Positions 16,098 through 24,793 are shown, counted from the stretch's first letter. The stretch: DNA of 64,000 nucleotides from Streptomyces spongiicola (GCF_003122365.1 NZ_CP029254.1:5295501-5359500); one strand, 5' to 3'. The notes: generated by a model not told the origin, from the letters alone. Numbers and translations: made by a program.

Positions 16098-16946
16098 TCA
16101 GAGCACCTTTCCCGTCTCGTCCTCGTACGGTTCGCCCGCGCGGGGCGGGCGGCGCAGGAGGGCGATCGACCCGGACACGGTGGTGGCGCGCAGGGAACCG
16201 CTGCCCGCACCGAGAGTGCCGGTGATCTTCTTGGCGCCCCACTGGCCGCTGACGCGGAGGCCCTCGAAGGCGTTCGAGACCGCGCCGCTCGCGGTGTTGG
16301 CCTCGACGCGCGCGTCCGCGGGGTGCGGCAGCCGGATGGCGACCTCACCGGAGACGCTGGTGAGGCGGATGTCCGTGGGCGCTCCGTCGAGGTCGATCGC
16401 CATGTCGCCGCTCACGGAGTCGGCCTGCACGGACGATCCCGCGCCCTCGATCACGGTCAGATCGCCGGAGACGGAGTGGAAGCGCAGGTCGCCGGTGACG
16501 GCCTGGGCCTCCAGGCTGCCGGAGACGGTCTCGGCCCGGACGGTGCCGGAGAGCCCCACGAGCGTGGTGTCGCCGGTGACGCCCCGTACGTTCGTGCGGC
16601 CGCGGATGCCGGAGACGACCGCACCGGCGCCCACGACACCGACCTCGACGGACGCCTCGGCGGGCACCGCGAGGGACACCACCGCGTGCCGTTGCCGTTC
16701 CCTGCGGTCGAGCAGCTTGAGGAAGCCCTTCCAGGGAAGGTCCTGGTAGGCGACGCTGACCGTGGCGCCGGTCCTCGTGACGACCAGCGGCGGGCCGTCG
16801 ATCTCGGAGACCTCCAGCCGGGCGGAACCCTCGTCGGTGCCGACGATGTTCACCGTCCCGTCGACGATGCGCACGCTGAGGGACTTCACGGGCTCGTCGA
16901 AGGCGAGCTTGGTCGGCTCGGCGACTTCCCATGTCGAGTCGGGCAT
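16098..16946 (-). CDS. DUF4097-type beta-strand repeat protein
   Basis: 282 residues with no signal peptide or membrane helix. The body is built of short repeated strands with a recurring V-S-G-(D/S/E) pattern: ETVSGSLEAQAVTGDLRFHS, HSVSGDLTVIEGAGSS, DSVSGDMAIDL, TSVSGEVAIRL, NTASGAVSNAF and TTVSGSIALL, roughly every 18-20 residues. This is the parallel beta-helix-like adhesin/DUF4097 repeat. The function is unknown, but it is regularly paired with PadR genes in streptomycetes. The start ATG has GGGAGG about 8 bases upstream. First gene of the DUF4097-padR operon. Confidence 0.9.
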   Translation of the reverse strand: MPDSTWEVAEPTKLAFDEPVKSLSVRIVDGTVNIVGTDEGSARLEVSEIDGPPLVVTRTGATVSVAYQDLPWKGFLKLLDRRERQRHAVVSLAVPAEASVEVGVVGAGAVVSGIRGRTNVRGVTGDTTLVGLSGTVRAETVSGSLEAQAVTGDLRFHSVSGDLTVIEGAGSSVQADSVSGDMAIDLDGAPTDIRLTSVSGEVAIRLPHPADARVEANTASGAVSNAFEGLRVSGQWGAKKITGTLGAGSGSLRATTVSGSIALLRRPPRAGEPYEDETGKVL

Positions 16947-16979
16947 GGTGCTGACCTCCCGGGGCCTGCCTGGGACGCA

Positions 16980-17011
16980 ATATATCGCGTCTTGTTGCTA
17001 ACACGATATAT
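16980..17011 (-). promoter_or_regulatory. PadR-type operator, inverted repeat ATATATCG-N16-CGATATAT
   Basis: Left half 16980-16987 and right half 17004-17011 are perfect complements in a region otherwise above 70% GC. ATATATCGCG also occurs as a direct repeat (16980-16989, 17006-17015). It lies 34-65 bases upstream of the DUF4097 start. An AT-rich dyad before a padR operon is the usual site of PadR autorepression; binding here is inferred. Confidence 0.75.
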
Positions 17012-17015
17012 CGCG

Positions 17016-17400
17016 GACAGGGGAAGTCAAGGGGTGCCGCGAAGGGTGGCGGCGAATGCGGACGCAGCGGCCTGGCGTGGGGCGTATGCACGCGACTTCA
17101 GCAGCAGCGCTGCTGCTCTGCCGGGCCGGGACCGGAGCGTGCCCGTGCCGGAGGGAGAGCCCTGGCCGAGCGACGAGGAACCCTCGACCGGTCACTCTCC
17201 CGCTGGGCCGCGGCCCTCGCCCCGCGCCGGACACCGACGCCCGCGCCCGGCCGACGCCCGGCTGACGCCCGGCTGATCGGACTCGTCGCGATCCTGACCC
17301 GGACCGGCCTCGCCCTGCCCGGCGGCGTCGCACCGGGCGCGGACCCGGACGGCCTCCGCGCAGCGGCCCGGTCCACCGCCGTACGGGACGGAGCCGCTGC
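17016..17400 (+). other. Spacer with a coding-like plus-strand segment, no start
   Basis: From about 17160 to 17400 one plus frame reads like protein (contains LDRSLSRWAAALAP and ARLIGLVAILTRTGLALPGG) with strong GC3, then dissolves into the 16-bp repeat array. There is no plausible start codon or ribosome binding site. A perfect 18-bp palindrome AGCAGCAGCGCTGCTGCT sits at 17100-17117. Perhaps a gene remnant; family unknown. Confidence 0.3.
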
Positions 17401-17480
17401 GCGCACGCCGCGTACCGCGCACGCCGCGTACCGCGCACGCCGCGTACCGCGCACGCCGCGTACCGCGCACGCCGCGTACC
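17401..17480. repeat. Five perfect tandem copies of a 16-bp unit (GCGCACGCCGCGTACC)
   Basis: The copies start at 17401, 17417, 17433, 17449 and 17465 without a single mismatch, indicating very recent expansion. The unit length is not a multiple of 3. Confidence 0.95.
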
Positions 17481-17490
17481 GCACACCGTC

Positions 17491-17518
17491 GGTCACCGGT
17501 CACCGGTCACCGGTCACC
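17491..17518. repeat. Four perfect tandem copies of GGTCACC (7 bp)
   Basis: A heptamer repeated four times, 10 bases after the 16-bp array. Each junction recreates the palindrome GGTNACC. Confidence 0.9.
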
Positions 17519-17725
17519 TGACACCGGCCCCCGGCCGCCGCGGTCCGGCGTCGCGGCCTTCGCGCCGCTCGCCGCGGGCTTCCCGCTGACGGGGTCTGGG
17601 GCCTCGCCCGCCGCAGCGCGGGGTGGACGGCCGCCCGTGCCGTACCGCTCGCCCACGGCCCCCCGGCGCCGGCCCGCGACCGGGCGCCGGCGCGGTGACG
17701 GCACGGGGTCGTGTCCCCCCGTCGG

Positions 17726-17895
17726 GGTGTAGCCGATCACGGTCCGTCGCCTCCGCTTCGGAGCCGTCCGGTACGTGCCGCTGCGGTCCGTCGTGCGATC
17801 ACCGCTGGTCCCGGCTCGGCGAGCCCCAACAGGGCCGCCGGCGACGGCGATTCGGGCCGCGACCTGCGGATTCCGCCAGCTTGATCGGCTACACC
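17726..17895. repeat. 14-bp perfect inverted repeats flanking 142 bp
   Basis: GGTGTAGCCGATCA (17726-17739) and its exact complement TGATCGGCTACACC (17882-17895) face each other across 142 bases without an evident gene. No direct target duplication was seen outside. It could be a degraded small transposable element or chance. Confidence 0.5.
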
Positions 17896-17930
17896 ACTCG
17901 GCGGACACTCGGCGGGACGCCTTCCAGCAC

Positions 17931-17970
17931 GGCCGAACGGCCGGACGGCCGGACGGCCGGACGGCCGGAA
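17931..17970. repeat. Five tandem copies of an 8-bp unit (GGCCGGAC)
   Basis: Copies at 17931, 17939, 17947, 17955 and 17963 (first and last with one change), ending 8 bases before the stop codon of the small minus-strand gene. Confidence 0.85.
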
Positions 17971-17978
17971 CCGCCCCG

Positions 17979-18164
17979 CTACTCCTCGTCGTCCTCGTCG
18001 TCTTCGAGCCGCGCCAGCCAGGTGGCCAGCCGCTCGACCGGGACCTCGAAGTCCGGGTTGAGATCGACGAACGTACGCAGCTGCTCGGCGAGCCACTCGA
18101 AGGTGATCTCCTCCTCGCCGCGCCGCTTCTCCAGCTCCTCGATGCCACGGTCGGTGAAGTACAT
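17979..18164 (-). CDS. Small acidic protein, DUF6104-like, 61 aa
   Basis: 61 residues beginning MYFTDRGIEELEKRRGEEEI and ending in an acidic run LARLEDDEDDEE. It is nearly all helical and strongly charged, with no membrane segment. I recognise the sequence as a conserved streptomycete small protein usually found next to the 2-oxoglutarate dehydrogenase gene, classed as DUF6104 as far as I recall. The function is unknown. The ATG at 18164 is set by a TAGGCT -10 element ending 7 bases upstream (leaderless); longer readings enter the low-complexity repeats upstream. Confidence 0.8.
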   Translation of the reverse strand: MYFTDRGIEELEKRRGEEEITFEWLAEQLRTFVDLNPDFEVPVERLATWLARLEDDEDDEE

Positions 18165-18171
18165 GGCCACC

Positions 18172-18177
18172 AGCCTA
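18172..18177 (-). promoter_or_regulatory. -10 element TAGGCT of a leaderless promoter
   Basis: On the minus strand TAGGCT is followed by exactly 7 bases and then the ATG of the 61-aa gene; no ribosome binding site is present. Confidence 0.55.
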
Positions 18178-18183
18178 ATCCGG

Positions 18184-18692
18184 TCCCGTCGGTGGTCCGT
18201 CGGTGGTCGGTGGTCGGTCGGTCGGTGGTCCGTCGGTGGTCGGTCCGGCGTCTGTGCGGTCGTCCCCACGAACGTCTCCGGCGGCCGCCGGGCGGGCCGG
18301 CGTGTCCGGGGGGTCGTGCCGACCCGCGCGGCCGGTCATGACAGGCGGGCGGCACCAGGGCGCCTGACGGTGATGGGCGGGGTGGGACGCCGAGGCCCTC
18401 CGCGACCTCGCGGCGACGCTTCGAGCCCGGCACGTTCCCACGGTGTCCGCCCGTCCACGCAACCGGCGGCGAAACAGGCCGGCACCCGGGACACCGCGGC
18501 GTGACGGGTCCGTGTCCAGCCTCCCAGGTCGATCACCCCTTCCACGGTATCCGCGGCCGCGGGGGAGCGATCGCGTGGAACGGGCAGCCCGGCCTCGGCA
18601 TGGGTGACGGGGCGGCCGGGGCGGCGGGAGAGGGCCGGCGGTGGCGCGTGGACCGGCTCGCACCCGCCGCCGAGGTCGCCACGCATGCCCGA
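18184..18692. other. Spacer, starts with a GTCGGTGG-type simple repeat
   Basis: 18184-18247 is a low-complexity run of GTCGGTGGTC variants just upstream of the DUF6104-like promoter. The remaining ~440 bases have no recognised gene. A minus-strand frame around 18380-18560 is open but has neither a ribosome binding site nor a known motif. Confidence 0.45.
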
Positions 18693-18734
18693 GGGCCCGG
18701 CCCCTCGCGATCGTTCGCGCACGGGGCCGGGCCC
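18693..18734. terminator. Hairpin after the 2-oxoglutarate dehydrogenase gene
   Basis: Arms GGGCCCGGCCCC (18693-18704) and GGGGCCGGGCCC (18723-18734), perfect 12-bp stem, 18-base loop, with TTTT on the plus-strand side. It lies 60 bases beyond the stop of the minus-strand sucA/kgd gene. Confidence 0.65.
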
Positions 18735-18793
18735 TTTTCCGGTGTGTACCGCCGCAGCGGTCCTGGGGCGTCCTGAGGCGTCCTCGGTTGTCC

Positions 18794-21700
18794 TCAGGCC
18801 TCGAAGACCTCGTCGACCAGCTGCTGCTGCTCCGCCTGGTGCCGCTTCGCCGAGCCCACCGCAGGGGACGACGAGTGGGGGCGGGAGATGCGGCGCAGGC
18901 GCTCGCCGTGCGGGATGTCCGCGCCGACCGCCAGGTCCAGATGGTCGATCAGGTTGAGTGCGATGAACGGCCAGGCACCCTGGTTCGCCGGCTCCTCCTG
19001 AGCCCAGAGGTACTTCTCGGCGTTCGGGAACCTGGCGATCTCGGCCTGCAGTTCGGCACCCGGCAGCGGGTACAGGCGCTCCAGGCGGATGATCGCCGTG
19101 TCGGTGGCACCGCGCTTCTGCCGCTCGGCGTCGAGGTCGTAGTAGACCTTGCCGGAGCAGAAGACGACCTTGCGGACGTCGGCGGCGTTCACCGCTCCCG
19201 AGTCCACCCCGGTGTCCCCGATGACCGGGCGGAAGCCGCCGGTGGTGAACTCCTCCACCTTGGACGCCGCGGCCTTCAGACGCAGCATCGACTTCGGGGT
19301 GAAGACGATCAGCGGCTTGTGGTGCGGGTTGTGGACCTGCCAGCGCAGCAGGTGGAAGTAGTTCGACGGCAGGGTCGGCATCGCGACCGTCATGTTGTTC
19401 TGGGCGCACAGCTGGAGGAAGCGCTCCGGGCGGGCGGAGCTGTGGTCCGGGCCCTGGCCCTCGTAGCCGTGCGGCAGCAGCAGCGTGACGCCGGAGGTCT
19501 GGCCCCACTTCTGCTCGGCCGAGGAGATGAACTCGTCGACGACGGTCTGGGCGCCGTTGACGAAGTCGCCGAACTGGGCCTCCCACATGACCAGCGACTC
19601 GGGGCGGGCCAGCGAGTAGCCGTACTCGAAGCCCATCGCCGCGTACTCGCTGAGCAGCGAGTCGTAGACGTTGTAGCGGGCCTGGTCCTCGGACAGGTAG
19701 AGCAGCGGGGTGTGGTCCTCGTTGGTCTCCTGGTCCACCAGCACCGCATGGCGCTGGCCGAAGGTGCCCCGGCGGGTGTCCTGGCCGGCGAGCCGGACCG
19801 GGGTGCCCTCCATCAGCAGCGAGCCGATGGCGAGGGTCTCGCCCATGCCCCAGTCGATCGTGCCGTCCTCGACCGAGGCCGCGCGGCGCTGCAGCTGCGG
19901 CAGCAGCCGCGGGTGGACGGTGATGGTTTCGGGGACGTTGACCTGCGACTCGGCGATCCGCTTGACGATCTCCTGGGAGATCGCCGTGGTGACGGACACG
20001 GGGAACTCGGCCTGGGCGTCGGGGACCTGGGCCGGGGCCGGGTGGCTGGTGGCCTCGCGGACCTCCGCGAAGACCTTCTCCAGCTGGCCCTGGAAGTCCT
20101 GCAGCGCCTGCTCGGCCTCTTCCAGCGTGATGTCGCCGCGACCGATGAGCGACTCGGTGTAGAGCTTGCGCACCGAGCGCTTCTTGTCGATCAGGTTCAC
20201 CATCTGCGGGTTGGTGAACTGCGGGTTGTCGCCCTCGTTGTGACCGCGGCGGCGGTAGCAGATGAGGTCGATCACGACGTCCTTGTTGAACGTCTGGCGG
20301 AACTCGAAGGCGAGCCGCGCCACCCGGACGCACGCCTCCGGGTCGTCGCCGTTCACATGGAAGATCGGCGCCTCGATCATGCGGGCCACGTCGGTCGCGT
20401 ACATCGACGAGCGCGACGACTCCGGGGCGGCGGTGAAGCCGACCTGGTTGTTGATGACGACGTGGACCGTGCCGCCGGTGCGGTACCCGCGCAGCTGCGA
20501 CATGTTCAGGGTCTCGGCGACGACGCCCTGTCCGGCGAAGGCCGCGTCGCCGTGCAGGGCGACCGGCAGGACGGTGAAGTCCGTGCCGCCCTTGTTGACG
20601 ATGTCCTGCTTGGCGCGGACGACGCCCTCCAGGACCGGGTCGACGGCCTCCAGGTGGGACGGGTTGGCGACCAGCGACACCTTGATCTGCTCGCCGTCCA
20701 GGCCGGTGAAGGTGCCCTCGGCGCCGAGGTGGTACTTCACGTCGCCGGAGCCGTGCATCGACTTCGGGTCGAGGTTGCCCTCGAACTCGCGGAAGATCTG
20801 CGCGTACGACTTGCCGACGATGTTCGCCAGGACGTTCAGCCGGCCGCGGTGGGCCATGCCGATGACGACCTCGTCGAGGCGGGACTCGGCGGCCGAGTCG
20901 ATGACCGCGTCGAGCAGCGGGATGACGGACTCCCCGCCCTCCAGCGAGAAGCGCTTCTGGCCGACGTACTTGGTCTGGAGGAAGGTCTCGAAGGCCTCGG
21001 CGGCGTTCAGCCGGCGCAGGATGCGCAGCTGCTCCTCGCGCTCCGGCTTGGCGTGCGGGCGCTCCACCCGGTCCTGGATCCACTTGCGCTGCTTCGGGTC
21101 CTGGATGTGCATGAACTCGATGCCGGTGGTGCGGCAGTACGAGTCGCGCAGCACGCCGAGGATGTCGCGGAGCTTCATCATCGACTTGCCGCCGAAGCCG
21201 CCGACGGCGAACTCGCGCTCCAGGTCCCACAGGGTGAGCCCGTGCTCGGTGATGTCGAGGTCGGGGTGCTTGCGCTGGCGGTACTCCAGCGGGTCGGTGT
21301 CGGCCATGACGTGGCCGCGGACCCGGTAGGAGTGGATCAGCTCGAAGACCCGGGCGGCCTTGGTGACGTCGTCGTCGTGCGAGGCGTCGATGTCCTTGAG
21401 CCAGCGGACCGGCTCGTAGGGGATGCGCAGCGCCTCGAAGATGTCGTCGTAGAAGCCGTCCTCGCCGAGGAGGAGGTTGGCGACGATCCGCAGGAACTCG
21501 CCTGACGCGGCGCCCTGGATCACCCGGTGGTCGTAGGTCGAGGTCAGGGTCATGACCTTGGAGACGCCCAGCTTGTTCAGGGTGTCCTGGGAGGTGCCCT
21601 GGAACTCGGCCGGGTAGTCCATGGAGCCGACACCCATGATCACCGACTGTCCGGGCATCAGCCGCGGCACGGAGTGCACGGTGCCGAGGCCGCCGGGGTT

Positions 21701-22669
21701 GGTCAGCGAGACGGTGACGCCGCTGAAGTCGTCCATCGTCAGCTTGTTGCTGCGGGCGCGGCGGACGATGTCCTCGTAGGCCTGCCAGAACTCGAAGAAG
21801 TTCATGGTCTCGGCCTTCTTGATGGCCGCGACGACGAGCTGCCGGTCGCCGTTGGGCTTCACCAGGTCGATGGCGAGGCCGAGGTTCACGTGCGGGGGCT
21901 TGACCAGGACCGGCTTGCCGTCCTTCTCGCCGTACGACCAGTTCATCGACGGCATGGCCTTGATCGCCTGCACCATCGCGTACCCGATGATGTGCGTGAA
22001 GGAGATCTTCCCGCCCCGGGCGCGCTTCAGATGGTTGTTGATCACGATCCGGTTGTCGAAGAGCAGCTTCACCGGGACGGCGCGGACGGACGTGGCCGTC
22101 GGCAGCTCCAGCGAGGCGTTCATGTTCTTCGCCACGGCGGCGGAGGGGCCGCGCAGCGGCAGCATCTCCGGGCCGCCGGCCGCCTCGGTGGTGCCGGCCG
22201 CCTTCGCGGCGGGCCTGGCCGGAGCGGCGGCGGGCTGCGCGGAAGCGGCGGGCTTCACCGGTGCCGGTGCCGGTGCCGGTGCGGTGGCCGGTGCCGCGGC
22301 CTTCGCCGGTGCGGCCGGTGCCGGTGCGGCGGGGGCCTGCGGGGCGGGTGCCTGTGCGGCGGGAGCCTGTGCGGGGGCCTGCACGGGGGTCGCGGGCGCC
22401 GGAGCCTGTGCGGTGCCCGGCGTCTGCGCGGCCGTCGTGCCCGCCGAGGCCGGCGGCGTCGCCGCGGCCTCGCCGGTGGCCCCGCCGCCCGGCTTGTAGT
22501 CGGCGAAGAAGTCCCACCAGGCGCGGTCGACGGAGTTCGGGTCCTGGAGGTACTGCTGGTAGATCTCGTCGACGAGCCACTCATTGGCCCCGAACGCGGC
22601 AGCGGGGTTCTTCCCCTGCCCGTCGGGGTCGGTCGACGTACTCGAGTTACTGGGGGACTGAGACGACAC
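18794..22669 (-). CDS. kgd: Multifunctional 2-oxoglutarate dehydrogenase (E1o fused to E2-type acyltransferase domain)
   Basis: 1291 residues, matching the actinobacterial fused form (about 1220-1290). An N-terminal helix (WLVDEIYQQYLQDPNSVDRA) is followed by an Ala/Pro-rich linker (about residues 60-160) and an E2-like catalytic domain (about residues 170-400). The thiamine-diphosphate E1 domains follow, with the AHRGRLNVLANIVG box and the cofactor motif region GDAAFAGQG to VVINNQVGFT near residues 700-740. It decarboxylates 2-oxoglutarate in the TCA cycle and cooperates with dihydrolipoamide dehydrogenase. In the E2 site the histidine box reads DHRVIQGA, with Gln where classical E2 enzymes have Asp, as in mycobacterial Kgd. 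The GTG at 22669 gives the family N-terminus; the ribosome binding site is weak (GAGGGCGG, about 10-16 bases upstream). Confidence 0.96.
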   Translation of the reverse strand: MSSQSPSNSSTSTDPDGQGKNPAAAFGANEWLVDEIYQQYLQDPNSVDRAWWDFFADYKPGGGATGEAAATPPASAGTTAAQTPGTAQAPAPATPVQAPAQAPAAQAPAPQAPAAPAPAAPAKAAAPATAPAPAPAPVKPAASAQPAAAPARPAAKAAGTTEAAGGPEMLPLRGPSAAVAKNMNASLELPTATSVRAVPVKLLFDNRIVINNHLKRARGGKISFTHIIGYAMVQAIKAMPSMNWSYGEKDGKPVLVKPPHVNLGLAIDLVKPNGDRQLVVAAIKKAETMNFFEFWQAYEDIVRRARSNKLTMDDFSGVTVSLTNPGGLGTVHSVPRLMPGQSVIMGVGSMDYPAEFQGTSQDTLNKLGVSKVMTLTSTYDHRVIQGAASGEFLRIVANLLLGEDGFYDDIFEALRIPYEPVRWLKDIDASHDDDVTKAARVFELIHSYRVRGHVMADTDPLEYRQRKHPDLDITEHGLTLWDLEREFAVGGFGGKSMMKLRDILGVLRDSYCRTTGIEFMHIQDPKQRKWIQDRVERPHAKPEREEQLRILRRLNAAEAFETFLQTKYVGQKRFSLEGGESVIPLLDAVIDSAAESRLDEVVIGMAHRGRLNVLANIVGKSYAQIFREFEGNLDPKSMHGSGDVKYHLGAEGTFTGLDGEQIKVSLVANPSHLEAVDPVLEGVVRAKQDIVNKGGTDFTVLPVALHGDAAFAGQGVVAETLNMSQLRGYRTGGTVHVVINNQVGFTAAPESSRSSMYATDVARMIEAPIFHVNGDDPEACVRVARLAFEFRQTFNKDVVIDLICYRRRGHNEGDNPQFTNPQMVNLIDKKRSVRKLYTESLIGRGDITLEEAEQALQDFQGQLEKVFAEVREATSHPAPAQVPDAQAEFPVSVTTAISQEIVKRIAESQVNVPETITVHPRLLPQLQRRAASVEDGTIDWGMGETLAIGSLLMEGTPVRLAGQDTRRGTFGQRHAVLVDQETNEDHTPLLYLSEDQARYNVYDSLLSEYAAMGFEYGYSLARPESLVMWEAQFGDFVNGAQTVVDEFISSAEQKWGQTSGVTLLLPHGYEGQGPDHSSARPERFLQLCAQNNMTVAMPTLPSNYFHLLRWQVHNPHHKPLIVFTPKSMLRLKAAASKVEEFTTGGFRPVIGDTGVDSGAVNAADVRKVVFCSGKVYYDLDAERQKRGATDTAIIRLERLYPLPGAELQAEIARFPNAEKYLWAQEEPANQGAWPFIALNLIDHLDLAVGADIPHGERLRRISRPHSSSPAVGSAKRHQAEQQQLVDEVFEA

Positions 22670-22719
22670 GGCGGCAACCGCCCTCTTCCGCTTCACAAGG
22701 TGATGGACAGCGGAAATAA

Positions 22720-22725
22720 AGGCTA
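22720..22725 (-). promoter_or_regulatory. Candidate -10 (TAGCCT) for the 2-oxoglutarate dehydrogenase gene
   Basis: TAGCCT on the minus strand lies about 50 bases before the GTG start, within a short lower-GC stretch. It gives a leader of roughly 45 bases. No strong -35 was found. Confidence 0.35.
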
Positions 22726-22961
22726 CGCCTACGCGGTGGGGAGGTGCAGGCCGGGCGTGGTCTTCGTCGCCTAAGTCACACCTGGCAACCGGTTTCGGCG
22801 CAGGAATTGGCGGGAAACAAACACGGTTTCCCTGCGGATGGGGTACGGCGGAACGCGGCCGCGGCCCGCCCGGCCGCACCCGTGCCCCGCTCCCCGAACA
22901 CCTGGACGCGGGACGCGCCCGTCCGGTTCGCCACGGGCCTCGCTCCTCTTCGAACCCTACG

Positions 22962-24053
22962 TCAACCGTGTGACGAGGGGATTCCCGGGAGGGTCACCCT
23001 GATGCGGCATCCGCGCGTCGATTCGGCCACCCCGATGCCGCCGCCGTGCAGCTCCACCGCCCAGCGCGCGATGGCCAGGCCCAGACCGGTGCCCCCGTCG
23101 CTGCCCGGACCGTGCTGCGAGGGGGCGCTGCCCCGGTTGAACCGCTCGAAGACCCGGTGCCACTCCGACTCGGGGATCCCCGGGCCCTCGTCCTGGACCT
23201 CCAGGTCCAGGGACTCGGCCTGTGCGCCCCGGCGGGCACGGACGGTGACCCTGCCGTGCGGCGGCGAGTGCTTGACCGCGTTGTCGATCAGGTTCGCCAC
23301 GACCTGGTGCAGCCGCTCCGCGTCCGCGTGCGCGGTCAGCTCCGGCGGCGAGACGTCCAGGTGGAGATGGACGTCCTTGCGGGTGTGGTTGCCGGAACCC
23401 GAGGGCAGCCCTCGCCGCCCGGCGGCGAGGTTGGCCTCCTTCAGCACTCCCGACAGATAGGGCCAGACCTCGAAGCGCCGGGCCCGGAGCGTGACCACCC
23501 CGTTGTCCAGCCGGGAGAGGTCCAGCAGCGTCTCGACCAGCCGGGACAGCCGCTCCGTCTGCTTCAGGGCGGTGCGCATCGTCTCGGGGTCGGCCGTCGA
23601 TACCCCGTCCACGACGTTCTCCAGTACCGCGCGCAGGGCCGCTATGGGGGTGCGCAGCTCGTGGGAGACGTTGGCGACCAGCTCCTTGCGGTGCCGGTCC
23701 ACGGCCTCCAGGTCGTCCGCCATGCGGTTGATCGTGGAGGCGAGGTCGCCGAGCTCGTCGCGGCGGCCGTCGCCGCGCACCCGGCGGCTGAAGTCGCCGT
23801 GGGAGATCGACTTGGCGACGGTGTTCATCTCGTCCAGCGGGGCGGTCAGCCCGTGCGCCACGAACTGGGTGATCAGCAGCGTGGTGATCATGGCGAAGAC
23901 CGTGATGTAGCGCAGCTCCGCCCCGGTGCGGAAGGCGACCAGCGCCAGCCCGGTCGTGATCAGCACCGCCATCACGACCAGCGCGCCGAGCTTGGTCTTG
24001 ATCGAGATCTCCACCGCACCCAGCCGGGACCGGAGCCGGCTCGGCCGGGTCAT
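22962..24053 (-). CDS. Two-component sensor histidine kinase
   Basis: 363 residues. The first membrane helix is IKTKLGALVVMAVLITTGLA, directly followed by a second (YITVFAMITTLLITQFVAHG) with almost no loop between, so any sensing is within the membrane. A HAMP linker (APLDEMNTVAKSISHGDFSR) leads to the dimerisation helix with the phosphorylated His in VSHELRTPIAALRAVLENV. The N box is VVANLIDNAVKHSPP, G1 is DEGPGIPESEW and G2 is GGTGLGLAIARW. ATG 24053 overlaps the stop of the response-regulator gene (ATGA). It is expected to phosphorylate that regulator; the signal is unknown. Confidence 0.95.
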   Translation of the reverse strand: MTRPSRLRSRLGAVEISIKTKLGALVVMAVLITTGLALVAFRTGAELRYITVFAMITTLLITQFVAHGLTAPLDEMNTVAKSISHGDFSRRVRGDGRRDELGDLASTINRMADDLEAVDRHRKELVANVSHELRTPIAALRAVLENVVDGVSTADPETMRTALKQTERLSRLVETLLDLSRLDNGVVTLRARRFEVWPYLSGVLKEANLAAGRRGLPSGSGNHTRKDVHLHLDVSPPELTAHADAERLHQVVANLIDNAVKHSPPHGRVTVRARRGAQAESLDLEVQDEGPGIPESEWHRVFERFNRGSAPSQHGPGSDGGTGLGLAIARWAVELHGGGIGVAESTRGCRIRVTLPGIPSSHG

Positions 24054-24793
24054 GGAGCCGGGGTCTCCAGGGCGTACCCGACGCCGTGGACCGTCCGGAT
24101 CCGCTCGGCTCCGATCTTGCGCCGCAGCGCCTTGATGTGGCTGTCGACCGTGCGGGTACCGGAGGCGTCCGCCCAGTCCCACACCTGGGCGAGCAGCTGC
24201 TCCCGGGAGAGGACCGCGCGCGGTGTGTTCGCCAGGCAGACCAGCAGGTCGAACTCGGTCGGCGTGAGGTGCACGTCCCCGTTCCGGACGCGTACGCGGC
24301 GCTGGGCGTGGTCGATCTCCAGGTCGCCGAGGCGCAGGATCCCGCTGCGCGGCGTCACGGCGGCCAGCGCGGCGCGCTCCACCCGGCGCAGCAGCACGTG
24401 CACCCGGGCGGCCAGCTCGCGCATCGAGAACGGCTTCGTCATGTAGTCGTCGGCGCCCACGCCGAGCCCGACCAGCATGTCGGTCTCGTCGTCACGCGCG
24501 GTGAGCATCAGCACCGGGACGGGGCGCTGCGCCTGGACCCGGCGGCACACCTCGAGGCCGTCGAAGCCGGGCAGCATCACGTCGAGGACCATCAGGTCCG
24601 GCTGCCACGCCTCCGCGGCGTCCACGGCCGAAGGGCCGTCGGCCGCGGTCTGGACCAGGAATCCCTCGGCGCGCAGACGGGCCGAGACGGCGTCGACGAT
24701 GGTGGTGTCGTCCTCGACGACCAGCACCCGGCGCTGGGCACTTCCGGTCGGGTGTGCCGCCGTGCCGTTGCCGCCGGTGTGTGTCTGCTCCAT
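24050..24793 (-). CDS. OmpR/PhoB-family response regulator
   Basis: 247 residues from ATG 24793 with a GGGGCGGGG stretch just upstream. The receiver domain has the acidic pair in VLVVEDDTTIVDAV, the phospho-acceptor Asp in LMVLDVMLPGFDGLEV and the conserved Lys in DDYMTKPFSMREL. The C-terminal winged helix reads LTPTEFDLLVCLANTPRAVL and TRTVDSHIKALRRKIG. First gene of the two-gene signalling operon. A 45-residue extension before the receiver is Gly/Thr-rich and probably disordered. Confidence 0.95.
   Translation of the reverse strand: MEQTHTGGNGTAAHPTGSAQRRVLVVEDDTTIVDAVSARLRAEGFLVQTAADGPSAVDAAEAWQPDLMVLDVMLPGFDGLEVCRRVQAQRPVPVLMLTARDDETDMLVGLGVGADDYMTKPFSMRELAARVHVLLRRVERAALAAVTPRSGILRLGDLEIDHAQRRVRVRNGDVHLTPTEFDLLVCLANTPRAVLSREQLLAQVWDWADASGTRTVDSHIKALRRKIGAERIRTVHGVGYALETPAP

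Noticed and set aside
17401..17480. Short protein with 16-residue repeats on the minus strand
   Set aside because: The periodic reading arises from the 16-bp DNA repeat in any frame; no start signal and no homology.
18641..21505. Plus-strand open frame of about 950 codons opposite the 2-oxoglutarate dehydrogenase gene
   Set aside because: Composition (Asp/Val/Leu/Gln/Arg run) is the usual antisense shadow of a GC-rich gene; no motifs.
18336..22580. Minus-strand open frame of about 1400 codons
   Set aside because: It is the +1 shadow of the 2-oxoglutarate dehydrogenase gene; its translation has no family motif, and third-position GC is in the other frame.
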